From Streptomyces kronopolitis (GTDB lineage: Bacteria > Actinomycetota > Actinomycetes > Streptomycetales > Streptomycetaceae): 64,000 bases of DNA. The stretch is from NCBI RefSeq assembly GCF_014646275.1, contig NZ_BMND01000030.1, forward strand, positions 1-64,000. Direction: 5' to 3'. A program made the position numbers and the translations under genes. A model generated the notes under the pieces. It saw nothing but the letters and a program-made list of their open reading frames with translations. It was not told the origin of the DNA and made no database searches. Shown here in pieces: positions 41,294 through 48,999 of the stretch (the stretch's first letter is position 1; each line of letters opens with the position of its first letter).

Positions 41294-41332
41294 GGAGCCC
41301 CGCTCGCCACCGAAATGGCGGAGCGGGGCTCC
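41294..41332 (-). terminator. Intrinsic terminator of the cold-shock gene
   Basis: GGAGCCCCGCTC (41294-41305) pairs perfectly with GAGCGGGGCTCC (41321-41332), with additional inner GCCA/TGGC pairing. On the minus strand the stem is followed by TGCCTTTTCG, a short U-tract. It lies 47 bases after the csp stop. Confidence 0.85.
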
Positions 41333-41378
41333 TTGGGTACTGCTGGAAACGACCTGGAAAAATTCCGGGCCGGGCAAC

Positions 41379-41582
41379 TTAGACCGGCGTGACGTTCTCC
41401 GCCTGCGGACCCTTCGGGCCCTGCGTGACGTCGAAGTTCACCTGCTGGTTCTCCTCCAGGGAGCGGAAACCAGAGGCGTTGATCGCCGAGTAGTGGACGA
41501 AGACATCCGGGCCGCCGCCGTCCTGGGCGATGAAGCCGAAGCCCTTTTCAGCGTTGAACCACTTGACGGTTCCGGTAGCCAT
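41379..41582 (-). CDS. Cold-shock protein (CspA family)
   Basis: A 67-residue OB-fold nucleic-acid-binding protein. RNP-1 is KGFGFIAQD and RNP-2 is VFVHYSAI, after the standard ATGTVKWFNAEKG start. It should bind single-stranded RNA/DNA and act as an RNA chaperone. ATG 41582 has AAGGAGGG five bases upstream, a strong ribosome site. The 5' leader contains a stable hairpin at 41645-41677 and the gene ends with a strong terminator, so it is a monocistronic unit. Streptomyces carries several such paralogues; which one this is cannot be said. Confidence 0.96.
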   Translation of the reverse strand: MATGTVKWFNAEKGFGFIAQDGGGPDVFVHYSAINASGFRSLEENQQVNFDVTQGPKGPQAENVTPV

Positions 41583-41644
41583 AAGCCCTCCTTGGGCCAA
41601 AGGGTTGCCCTGCTCCAGAACCTGCAAAGAAGTCTGAAACTACA

Positions 41645-41677
41645 AGAGCCTGCGGGGTCACATGCTCCGCAGGCTCT
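41645..41677 (-). promoter_or_regulatory. Stem-loop in the cold-shock mRNA leader
   Basis: AGAGCCTGCGG (41645-41655) and CCGCAGGCTCT (41667-41677) form a perfect 11-bp stem with an 11-base loop, 63 bases upstream of the csp ATG, on the transcribed leader. On the minus strand it is followed by TTGTAGTTTC. It could be an RNA thermosensor-like element, a stabilising leader structure, or an attenuator. Confidence 0.45.
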
Positions 41678-41831
41678 GTACTGCAAGGGAAACCAAACTG
41701 CAACTTGCGCTGAGCTTAGCATGGTGCGCTCGCGAGGCGGAAGAGCCAAAGATCACGTTTAACCGACCGCACTAACGTCCATATGCCGACCCGCCGGGCC
41801 GGCCCGCGCGGCACGGGTCTAGCCTCCGCAT

Positions 41832-42731
41832 GTGGACAATTCAACCTTCGGAGACGCACCCGCGGGAGCCGACGCCGGCCGCCGTCGCAGCCGGCCGCGA
41901 GTGGGCCACATCCAGTTCCTCAACTGCCTGCCCCTTTACTGGGGCCTCGCCCGTACGGGCACCCTGCTCGATCTGGACCTCACCAAGGACACGCCGGAGA
42001 AGCTCAGCGAGCAGCTGGTCCGCGGGGACCTCGACATCGCCCCGATCACCCTCGTGGAGTACCTGCGGGCCGCCGACGACCTCGTCGCCTTCCCCGACCT
42101 CGCCGTCGGCTGCGACGGCCCGGTGATGTCCTGCGTGATCGTTTCGCAGAAGCCGCTGGAGCAGCTGGACGGTGCCCGGGTCGCGCTCGGTTCGACCTCG
42201 CGGACGTCCGTGCGGCTGGCCCAGCTGCTGCTGGCCGAGAAGATCGGGGTGCGGCCCGACTACTACACCTGCCCGCCCGACCTCGGCGTGATGATGCAGG
42301 AGGCGGACGCGGCGGTGCTGATCGGTGACGCCGCGCTGCGCGCCAATCTGCACGACGGGCCGCGGCTGGGCCTGGAGGTCCACGACCTGGGCCAGATGTG
42401 GAAGGACTGGACGGGGCTGCCGTTCGTCTTCGCCGTCTGGGCGACCCGGCGCGATTACCTGGCGCGCGAGCCGGAGGTGGTGCACAAGGTGCACGAGGCG
42501 TTCCTGGCCTCGCGCGATGTGTCGCTGGAGGAGGTCGGCAAGGTCGCCGAGCAGGCGGCCCGCTGGGAGACCTTCGACGAGCCCGTCCTGGAGCGCTACT
42601 TCACCACGCTCGACTTCCGCTTCGGGCCTGAGCAGCTGCGGGGGGTCACGGAGTTCGCCCGGCGCGTCGGGCCGACGACCGGGTTCCCGGCCGATGTGAA
42701 GGTGGACCTGCTGTCTGCGGCGGCCGGGTAG
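41832..42731 (+). CDS. mqnA: Chorismate dehydratase MqnA
   Basis: A 299-residue protein of the periplasmic-binding-protein-like fold that converts chorismate to 3-[(1-carboxyvinyl)oxy]benzoate, the first step of the futalosine menaquinone route. Family features are VGHIQFLNCLPLYWGLA, DIAPITLVEYLR, GSTSRTSVRLAQLLL, AAVLIGDAALRAN and DLGQMWKDWTGLPFVFAVW. The GTG at 41832 has no ribosome site; TAGCCT at 41820-41825 would place the transcript start at 41832, so the mRNA may be leaderless. A 20-residue polar N-terminal extension precedes the domain. Confidence 0.95.
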   Translation: MDNSTFGDAPAGADAGRRRSRPRVGHIQFLNCLPLYWGLARTGTLLDLDLTKDTPEKLSEQLVRGDLDIAPITLVEYLRAADDLVAFPDLAVGCDGPVMSCVIVSQKPLEQLDGARVALGSTSRTSVRLAQLLLAEKIGVRPDYYTCPPDLGVMMQEADAAVLIGDAALRANLHDGPRLGLEVHDLGQMWKDWTGLPFVFAVWATRRDYLAREPEVVHKVHEAFLASRDVSLEEVGKVAEQAARWETFDEPVLERYFTTLDFRFGPEQLRGVTEFARRVGPTTGFPADVKVDLLSAAAG

Positions 42732-42991
42732 CCGGCCGGTCGCGGACGGGCCGCGCCGCGGCAGGACGACGGCGCGGGCGGCACGGCGCGGGCGGCGCCG
42801 ACCGAGCGCCGACCCGCGGCCGGAGCCGGCCGGGACAGGGCCGGAAACAGGCCGGAACAGGGCCGGACACCGGGCCGTCGCCGCGCTGACCAGGCACGGG
42901 TGGCGGGCGGGGGCTGACCGGCGGCGAGGGTGTCGGACCCCTGACGTAGGCTGGTTCAGTTCGTGATGCCCGCCTGCGAAAGGGACGCCCG
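42732..42991. repeat. GC-rich repetitive gap between mqnA and mqnC
   Basis: 260 bases with GCCGG and ACAGGGCCGGAA(A/C)-type repeats (42838-42885). No gene or clear promoter could be picked out. Confidence 0.4.
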
Positions 42992-44191
42992 GTGACCGAG
43001 AACGCCGACCTCCAGTCCGTGCTCGACCGCGCCGCGCAGGGCGGCCGGATCACGCCGCAGGAAGCGCTCGACCTGTACCGCTCCGCCCCGCTGCACGCGC
43101 TGGGCAAGGCCGCCGACGCCGCCCGCCGCCGCCGTTACGCGGGCACCGAGCACATCGCGACGTACCTCATCGAGCGCAACATCAACTACACCAATGTGTG
43201 TGTGACGGCGTGCAAGTTCTGCGCCTTCTACGCCGCGCCGAAGGACACCGACAAGGGCTGGACCCGCGATCTCGACGACATCCTGCGCCGCTGCGCGGAG
43301 ACCGTCGAACTCGGCGGCACCCAGATCATGTTCCAGGGCGGCCACCACCCGGACTACGGTGTCGAGTACTACGAAGAGCACTTCTCGGCGATCAAGAAGG
43401 CGTTCCCCGGGCTGGTCATCCACTCCCTCGGCGCCTCCGAGGTCGAGCACATGGCCCGGATCTCGAAGGTCTCCGTCGAGGAGGCGATCCAGCGCATCCA
43501 CGCCGCCGGGCTCGACTCCTTCGCGGGCGCCGGCGCCGAGCTGCTGCCGGAGCGTCCGCGCAAGGCCATCGCGCCGCTGAAGGAGTCCGGCGAGCGCTGG
43601 CTGGAGATCATGGAAACGGCCCACAACCTGGGCGTGGAGTCGACGTCCACGATGCTGATGGGCACCGGCGAGACCAACGCCGAGCGCATCGAGCACCTCC
43701 GCATGATCCGCGACGTCCAGGACCGTACGGGCGGCTTCCGCGCCTTCATCCCGTACACCTACCAGCCCGAGAACAACAAGCTGAAGGGCCAGACCCAGGC
43801 GACGGTCTTCGAGTACCTGCGCATGATCGCCATCGCCCGGATCTTCCTCGACAACGTCGCGCACATCCAGGGCTCGTGGCTGACCACCGGCAAGGAAGCC
43901 GGCCAGCTCTCGCTGCACTACGGCGCGGACGACCTCGGCTCGATCATGCTGGAGGAGAACGTGGTCTCCTCCGCCGGTGCCAAGCACCGCTCCAACCGCA
44001 TGGAGATCATCGACCTGATCCGCAAGGCGGGCCGGGTCCCGGCCCAGCGCGCCACGACCTACGAGCACCTCCTCGTGCACGACGACCCGGCGAACGACCC
44101 GGTCGACGACAAGGTCGTCTCGCATCTGTCCTCGACGGCGATCGAAGGCGGCACGGCCCATCCGGAGCTGAAGCTCGTCGAGGCCAACTGA
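42992..44191 (+). CDS. mqnC: Dehypoxanthine futalosine cyclase MqnC (radical SAM)
   Basis: A 399-residue radical SAM enzyme that cyclises dehypoxanthine futalosine. The cluster motif CVTACKFC is Cys70, Cys74 and Cys77, the same positions as in MqnE. The YTNVCVTACKFCAFYAAP region, MFQGGHHPDYGVEYYE, AGAGAELLPERPRKAIAPLK and STSTMLMGTGETNAERIEHL are diagnostic. GTG 42992 has AAAGGGA upstream. The next gene, an amidohydrolase relative, begins eight bases after its stop. Confidence 0.96.
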   Translation: MTENADLQSVLDRAAQGGRITPQEALDLYRSAPLHALGKAADAARRRRYAGTEHIATYLIERNINYTNVCVTACKFCAFYAAPKDTDKGWTRDLDDILRRCAETVELGGTQIMFQGGHHPDYGVEYYEEHFSAIKKAFPGLVIHSLGASEVEHMARISKVSVEEAIQRIHAAGLDSFAGAGAELLPERPRKAIAPLKESGERWLEIMETAHNLGVESTSTMLMGTGETNAERIEHLRMIRDVQDRTGGFRAFIPYTYQPENNKLKGQTQATVFEYLRMIAIARIFLDNVAHIQGSWLTTGKEAGQLSLHYGADDLGSIMLEENVVSSAGAKHRSNRMEIIDLIRKAGRVPAQRATTYEHLLVHDDPANDPVDDKVVSHLSSTAIEGGTAHPELKLVEAN

Positions 44192-44198
44192 GCTCGCG

Positions 44199-44750
44199 AT
44201 GCTGACACTTCACCGCGTGCGCGGTGTCCGGCTCGCCCCCGACGGGGCGCCGGCCACCGGCCACGCGGTGCTCGTCGACGGTGGCCGGATCGCCGCCATC
44301 GGGCCGTACGAGGAGCTGCTGGCGGCCCACGGCGAGCAGGCGCGGGTGCGGGAGTGGGACGGCGTGCTGACCCCCGGCCGGACCGAACCGGACGCCGCCG
44401 CGCTGCTGGAGACCGTCTACCACCCCGACCCCCGCGAGGCCGGGGAGCTGGGCGGTGAGCCGGTCGGCGGCGAGGCGCTCGCCGCGCTCGACATGACCGA
44501 GGCACGCTGGGGCGCCGGTGCCCGCCGCGGCCTCCAGCGGCTGCTGGCCCTCGGCACGACGGCGCTGACCGGGCCGTTCACCCGGCCCGCGGTCCGCACC
44601 GCCGTCCGGCGGTCCGGGCTCGCGGAGCTGCCCGACGGCCGCCCGCGGACGCTGGCCGTCGGCGGGGCGGCCGATTTCGCCGTCTTCGCCGAGGACGGCA
44701 GCTGCCTGGCCACGGTGCTGGCCGGCCGCCTCGTCCACCGCCGCCGCTGA
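44199..44750 (+). CDS. Amidohydrolase-like protein lacking the catalytic barrel
   Basis: A 183-residue protein that keeps only the composite beta-sandwich of imidazolonepropionase-like amidohydrolases. The N-terminal half reads GHAVLVDGGRIAAIGPYEEL and VLTPGRTEPDAA, where enzymes would continue into the HxH barrel; the C-terminal half reads TLAVGGAADFAVFAEDGSCL then ATVLAGRLVHRR, the returning sandwich strands. The 75 residues between (AALDMTEARWGAGARRGLQR) contain none of the metal-binding His/Asp motifs. It lies eight bases after mqnC and was probably coexpressed with it. Aminofutalosine deaminases in other bacteria are amidohydrolases, so an origin from one is possible. Catalysis seems unlikely. 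Confidence 0.7.
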   Translation: MLTLHRVRGVRLAPDGAPATGHAVLVDGGRIAAIGPYEELLAAHGEQARVREWDGVLTPGRTEPDAAALLETVYHPDPREAGELGGEPVGGEALAALDMTEARWGAGARRGLQRLLALGTTALTGPFTRPAVRTAVRRSGLAELPDGRPRTLAVGGAADFAVFAEDGSCLATVLAGRLVHRRR

Positions 44751-44830
44751 AGCCGCCGCTCCCGGCACCGTCGCGGCGCCCGGGCGTGCCCGGTGCGGGT
44801 CGTCGCGCGGGCACGGTGGACAATGGCCGG

Positions 44831-45532
44831 GTGACCCGAGCATCCCTGGACAAGCAGCCGCACGAAGTCGCCGCGATGTTCGACGACGTGGCGGCACGGT
44901 ACGACCTCACCAACGATGTCCTCTCCCTGGGGCAGGCGCGGCTGTGGCGCAAGGAGGTGGAGCGCGCGGTGGCCGCACGCCCCGCCGAGCGGGTGCTCGA
45001 CCTCGCGGCCGGCACGGGCACCTCCTCGCTGCCGTTCGCCGGGGCCGGTGCGTACGTCGTGCCCTGCGACTTCTCCGTCGGCATGCTGGGCGAGGGCAAG
45101 AAGCGCCACCCGTGGCTGCCGTTCACGGCCGGTGACGGCACCCGGCTGCCGTTCGCGGACGGGGTGTTCGACGCCGTCACCATCTCCTTCGGGCTGCGCA
45201 ACATCCAGGAGACCGATGCCGCGCTGGCCGAGCTGTACCGGGTCACCAAGCCCGGCGGACGCCTGGTGATCTGCGAGTTCAGCGAGCCGACGTGGGCGCC
45301 GTTCCGGACCGTCTACACCGAGTACCTGATGCGCGCGCTGCCGCCGGTCGCCCGCGCGGTCAGCAGCAACCCGGACGCGTACGTCTACCTCGCCGAGTCC
45401 ATCCGTACCTGGCCGAACCAGCCCGAACTCGCCGCCCGGCTCCAGGGCGTGGGCTGGACCGGGGTGGCCTGGCGCAATCTGACCGGCGGTGTGGTGGCAC
45501 TGCACCGGGCGAGCAAGCCCGCCGGGAACTGA
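44831..45532 (+). CDS. menG: Demethylmenaquinone methyltransferase
   Basis: A 233-residue SAM-dependent methyltransferase of the UbiE/MenG family that methylates demethylmenaquinone to menaquinone, the final ring modification. Landmarks are FDDVAARYDLTNDVLSLGQA, the SAM motif VLDLAAGTGTSSLPFA, DGVFDAVTISFGLRNIQETD and GRLVICEFSEPTWAPF. GTG 44831 begins VTRASLDKQPHEVAAMF. It is in line with mqnC and the amidohydrolase-like gene (80-base gap) and 201 bases upstream of the MenJ-like reductase. Confidence 0.95.
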   Translation: MTRASLDKQPHEVAAMFDDVAARYDLTNDVLSLGQARLWRKEVERAVAARPAERVLDLAAGTGTSSLPFAGAGAYVVPCDFSVGMLGEGKKRHPWLPFTAGDGTRLPFADGVFDAVTISFGLRNIQETDAALAELYRVTKPGGRLVICEFSEPTWAPFRTVYTEYLMRALPPVARAVSSNPDAYVYLAESIRTWPNQPELAARLQGVGWTGVAWRNLTGGVVALHRASKPAGN

Positions 45533-45733
45533 CCGCGGGCCGAACGGCGTCGGTCGCCCGTCGGCGGCCGGGGCGCACGGGGCGCCCGGGGCACCGGCGG
45601 CGCACGGGCGGAGCGTGCCCGGCGGCCGCGGCCCAACCCTTCAGGTTCCGCTCACCGGTGCCCCCATAGACTGCACCTGCCGGTGCCGGGCGGCACCCAG
45701 AAATCCAGATATCGACTTCCGGGAGACAGCACC

Positions 45734-47047
45734 GTGACCGAGTCCGCGTCCGTGACCGATTCCGTGACCCAGGCCCGCTCGGAGCACAGCGCGGACGTGA
45801 TCGTCGTCGGTGCCGGGCCCGCCGGCTCGGCCACCGCCTACCACCTCGCCAAGTCCGGTCTGGACGTGCTCCTGCTGGAGAAGACCGCGTTCCCGCGCGA
45901 GAAGGTCTGCGGTGACGGGCTGACCCCGCGCGCCACCAAGCAGCTGGTCGCGATGGGCATCGACATCTCCGAGGAAGCGGGCTGGCTGCGCAACAAGGGC
46001 CTGCGGATCATCGGCGGCGGCTCCCGGCTCCAGCTCGACTGGCCGGACCTGGCCTCGTACCCGGACTACGGACTGGTCCGCAAGCGCGACGACTTCGACG
46101 AACAGCTGGCCCGCCAGGCGCAGAAGGCCGGCGCGCGGCTGTACGAGCGCTGCAACGTCGGCGCGCCGATCATCCACGAGCTGACCGGCCACATCACCGG
46201 CGTGCACGCCAAGCTGGGCGAGGAGAAGACCCCGGTCACCTTCCACGCCCCGCTGGTCGTCGCCGCCGACGGCAACTCCACCCGGCTCTCGCTGGCCATG
46301 GGGCTGCACCGGCGCGAGGACCGCCCCATGGGCGTGGCCGTGCGGACGTACTTCACCTCGCCCCGGCACGACGACGACTACCTGGAGTCCTGGCTGGAGC
46401 TGTGGGACCGCCGCGGCGCCCAGGACCGGCTGCTGCCCGGCTACGGCTGGATCTTCGGCATGGGCGACGGGACCAGCAACGTCGGCCTGGGCATCCTCAA
46501 CTCCAGCTCCGCCTTCAAGGAGCTGGACTGGCGCGAGATCCTCAAGGCGTGGTGCGCCTCGATGCCCGCCGACTGGGGCTACACGCCGGAGAACATGACC
46601 GGCCCGATCCGCGGCGCCGCGCTCCCGATGGCCTTCAACCGCCAGCCGCACTACACCAAGGGCCTGCTGCTGGTCGGTGACGCCGGCGGGCTGGTCAACC
46701 CGTTCAACGGCGAGGGCATCGCCTACGCCATGGAGTCCGGCGCGATCGCCGCCGAGGTGATCACGCAGGCGCACGCCCGGGCCACCTACCAGCAGCGTGA
46801 GCTGGCCCTGCAGCGCTACCCGAAGATCCTCAAGGACACCTACGGCGGCTACTACTCGCTGGGCCGCGCCTTCGTGAAGCTCATCGGCAACCCCAAGGTC
46901 ATGAAGATCGCCACCCAGCGCGGCCTGACCCACCCGCTGCTGATGCGCTTCACCCTCAAGATGCTCGCCAACCTCACCGACCCCACGGGCGGTGACGCGA
47001 TGGACCGCATCATCAACGGTCTGAGCAAGGTCGCACCGAAGGCGTGA
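45734..47047 (+). CDS. Geranylgeranyl-reductase-family flavoprotein, MenJ-like
   Basis: A 437-residue FAD protein. GTG 45734 has GGGAG eight bases upstream. The Rossmann motif is DVIVVGAGPAGSATAYHLAK, followed by PREKVCGDGLTPRATKQL (family PxxKxCGdG motif) and LLVGDAGGLVNPFNGEGIAY. The family reduces isoprenoid side-chain double bonds. In mycobacteria the relative MenJ reduces one unit of the menaquinone chain; the position next to menG supports the same job here. The second half includes a C-terminal amphipathic region likely to touch the membrane. Confidence 0.9.
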   Translation: MTESASVTDSVTQARSEHSADVIVVGAGPAGSATAYHLAKSGLDVLLLEKTAFPREKVCGDGLTPRATKQLVAMGIDISEEAGWLRNKGLRIIGGGSRLQLDWPDLASYPDYGLVRKRDDFDEQLARQAQKAGARLYERCNVGAPIIHELTGHITGVHAKLGEEKTPVTFHAPLVVAADGNSTRLSLAMGLHRREDRPMGVAVRTYFTSPRHDDDYLESWLELWDRRGAQDRLLPGYGWIFGMGDGTSNVGLGILNSSSAFKELDWREILKAWCASMPADWGYTPENMTGPIRGAALPMAFNRQPHYTKGLLLVGDAGGLVNPFNGEGIAYAMESGAIAAEVITQAHARATYQQRELALQRYPKILKDTYGGYYSLGRAFVKLIGNPKVMKIATQRGLTHPLLMRFTLKMLANLTDPTGGDAMDRIINGLSKVAPKA

Positions 47048-47100
47048 CAGCGACGGCGTGACGTCGAAGGCATGACAGCGACGGTATGACAGCGACGGCA
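47045..47100 (+). repeat. 14-bp tandem repeat, four copies, starting at the MenJ-like stop codon
   Basis: Four 14-base units (TGACAGCGACGGCG, TGACGTCGAAGGCA, TGACAGCGACGGTA, TGACAGCGACGGCA) plus a partial fifth. The first begins with the TGA stop itself; each unit starts with TGA. Confidence 0.8.
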
Positions 47101-47151
47101 TGACGCAGGGGGCGGCGCGGGGCCGGGGCCCGGTGGCGGCCCGCTGACCAG

Positions 47152-47189
47152 CGGCGGCGGTTCCCGAAGACTCTTCCGGACCGCCGCCG
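47152..47189 (+). terminator. Hairpin terminator after the MenJ-like gene
   Basis: CGGCGGCGGT (47152-47161) pairs with ACCGCCGCCG (47180-47189), extended inward by CC/GG across a bulge, about 100 bases after the stop. Confidence 0.55.
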
Positions 47190-47263
47190 TCGCCTTCTCC
47201 CGTCACATTCTCCTGCCGGGATCCGTCAGTGCGGCAACGACGGAATCCCGAAGGAGACCAGTG

Positions 47264-47719
47264 ATGAACGCACGGATGAAGAACCCCGCGACGGTCCTCC
47301 CCGAGGCCATGCAGCCGCTGCTCGACGTGGTCGGGGCGACGCGGCAGGGCGGCGTGCCTCAGGCGACGCTGGAGCTGGTGCATCTGCGCGCCAGCCAGAT
47401 CAACGGCTGCAGCTTCTGCGTCGACGGGGGCGTGAAGAGCGCCCGCAAGAACGGGGTGAGCGACGAGCGGCTGTTCGCGGTGGCGGCCTGGCGGGAGGCG
47501 CCGTACTTCTCGGACGCCGAGCGCGCCGCCCTGGCGCTCACCGAGGCGGCCACCCGGCTCGCCGACAGCGCCGACCCGGTGCCGGACACCGTCTGGGACG
47601 CCGCCGCCGACCACTTCGACGAGCGGCAGCTGGCGGCGATCATCCTCACGATCGGGGTCACCAACCTCTTCAACCGGCTCAACGCGACCATCAGGCAGCC
47701 GGCGGGCGCGGGCTGGTGA
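47264..47719 (+). CDS. Carboxymuconolactone decarboxylase / AhpD-family protein
   Basis: A 151-residue alkylhydroperoxidase-D-like protein. ATG 47264 follows AAGGAG by seven bases (GTG 47261 is directly before). The redox motif is NGCSFCVDGGVKSARKNGVS, with the CxxC-x6-H-like arrangement typical of AhpD except that the usual His position is not clear, then DERLFAVAAWREAPYFSDAE. Members reduce peroxides or act as decarboxylases; the CSFC pair favours a peroxidase-like thiol role. It lies alone between two hairpins. Confidence 0.88.
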   Translation: MNARMKNPATVLPEAMQPLLDVVGATRQGGVPQATLELVHLRASQINGCSFCVDGGVKSARKNGVSDERLFAVAAWREAPYFSDAERAALALTEAATRLADSADPVPDTVWDAAADHFDERQLAAIILTIGVTNLFNRLNATIRQPAGAGW

Positions 47720-47760
47720 CCGGCCGGGGCCGGCCGCGGCGTCGTTGGCGCCCCGGCCGG
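47720..47760. terminator. Bidirectional hairpin between AhpD-like and RelA/SpoT-like genes
   Basis: CCGGCCGGGGC (47720-47730) pairs with GCCCCGGCCGG (47750-47760), directly after the AhpD-like stop and 60 bases from the end of the convergent gene. Confidence 0.6.
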
Positions 47761-47819
47761 CCCGCGTCATCGGTTTCCCGGCGTCACCGGGGACGCCGGA
47801 GCGGACCGATCCGCTCCGG

Positions 47820-48677
47820 TCAGCCGACGGGAATGTGCGCCGGTGCCGGGAGGCGGCGGGCCGGGTCCGGGGAGGGCCGGTGGCGGGACGGGTCGGTCAC
47901 CCGGTGGGCCGGGGCGGTCAGCCGCTCCGCGCCCGCCGGCACCGGCACCGCCGCGAAGATCGCGTTCTGCTGCTCCTGGAGCTCCCGCACCCGCTCGGGC
48001 GGGGTGCCCGGCAGCCGCTCCTCCTCGTACAGCTTGTGCGTCTGGAGCTGGGCCGCCTTGCTCTCGGGCGTGTGGAACTGGACCTCGAAGAGCTGGCCGG
48101 AGCGGGGCGCGCGCCAAGCGGAGTTGATCGCCTTGTAGCCGGCGGTCCGGTGCCAGGTGTTGGCCCAGCGGGTGGAGTCGTTGCCCCAGGCGGAGAGCAG
48201 GGCCGCCGCGGTGTCCACGCCCTGGCTGTAGTGGCCGGCCGGCCACTGGAGGGTGTAGCGGACCGCGTCGTTGATCAGGGCGAGCGAGGTGTCCACCGAC
48301 TGCCCCGGCGTCTCGTGCATCCAGGTGGCGACCTTGCGCTTGAGCGAGTCCGGCGACTTCAGGCGCTGGTCGAAGCCGACGAGTTCGGCGTGGCTGATTC
48401 GGGCGACGGCGCGGACCTGGGGGCTGATGGAGCGCTCGGCCCGCCGGGCGCGGGCCACGAAGGCGTCCACCTTCCGGTTGTCGGCGGCCTTCAGCCGCAG
48501 CCCGTCCTGCTGCCAGCCGCCGTGCGGTCCGGCGACCGGGGTGCGTACGGCGTGCGGGGCGGTGGCCGGGGCGGCCGCGGTCGCGGCGGGGACGGCGCCC
48601 AGGCCGAGGGCGGTGGCCAGGGCGGCCGCCGTCGCGGCCCGGGAGACGGTCCGGCGGGCGGTGCGGGGGATGTTCAT
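47820..48677 (-). CDS. Secreted RelA/SpoT-like protein, probable extracellular ATP nucleotide 3'-pyrophosphokinase
   Basis: A 285-residue exported protein: ARRTVSRAATAAALATALGL is a signal peptide (cleavage near ATAAA, residue 35). The domain carries RSH synthetase features in order: RLKSPDSLKRKVATWM (Arg/Lys substrate region, residues 105-120), LINDAVRYTL with the metal Asp137, GYKAINSAWR (Tyr181-Asn185, base contact), and QLFEVQFHT with Glu198 and the ExQ motif. The same pattern belongs to the extracellular ATP 3'-pyrophosphokinase known from Streptomyces morookaensis, which transfers pyrophosphate from ATP to the 3'-OH of purine nucleotides. No hydrolase, TGS or ACT domain is present. The Pro/Ala-rich C-terminal tail (residues 250-285) looks disordered. 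Confidence 0.8.
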   Translation of the reverse strand: MNIPRTARRTVSRAATAAALATALGLGAVPAATAAAPATAPHAVRTPVAGPHGGWQQDGLRLKAADNRKVDAFVARARRAERSISPQVRAVARISHAELVGFDQRLKSPDSLKRKVATWMHETPGQSVDTSLALINDAVRYTLQWPAGHYSQGVDTAAALLSAWGNDSTRWANTWHRTAGYKAINSAWRAPRSGQLFEVQFHTPESKAAQLQTHKLYEEERLPGTPPERVRELQEQQNAIFAAVPVPAGAERLTAPAHRVTDPSRHRPSPDPARRLPAPAHIPVG

Positions 48678-48938
48678 CGGAGCGCGCGTGTCCTCTCGCT
48701 GGGGATCCCGCACGACGTCCCGAAGGGACATCTGCGGCATATGGCGAGAGGTGCAACGTTCCGGGCGCCCATCGGTCGCTCTTCGCACGGCCGTTGGGGG
48801 GTACCTGGCCGGTTCACGGCGCTGTGCGGCGCGAATCGTCTGTCGGACGGCCAGGGGAGGCCGGGGGACGCCGGGGAGGCCGGGAAGAGCCGTGAGGGCG
48901 CGCGGAGCGCCCCCGGGGCCCGCGGACGGCATGCCGAA

Positions 48939-48973
48939 GGACCGTCCCTCCCGAGCGGCAGGAGAGACGGCCC
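48939..48973 (-). terminator. Hairpin terminator of the NlpC/P60 gene
   Basis: In the 322-base gap between the two minus-strand genes, GGACCGTCCCTCC (48939-48951) and GGAGAGACGGCCC (48961-48973) form an almost complete stem just downstream of the NlpC/P60 stop. The rest of that gap (48678-48938) shows no gene; it must contain the promoter for the RelA/SpoT-like gene, but I could not pick a clear one. Confidence 0.5.
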
Positions 48974-48999
48974 TTGTGGGCACCAGGGGCGCGGCGGTC

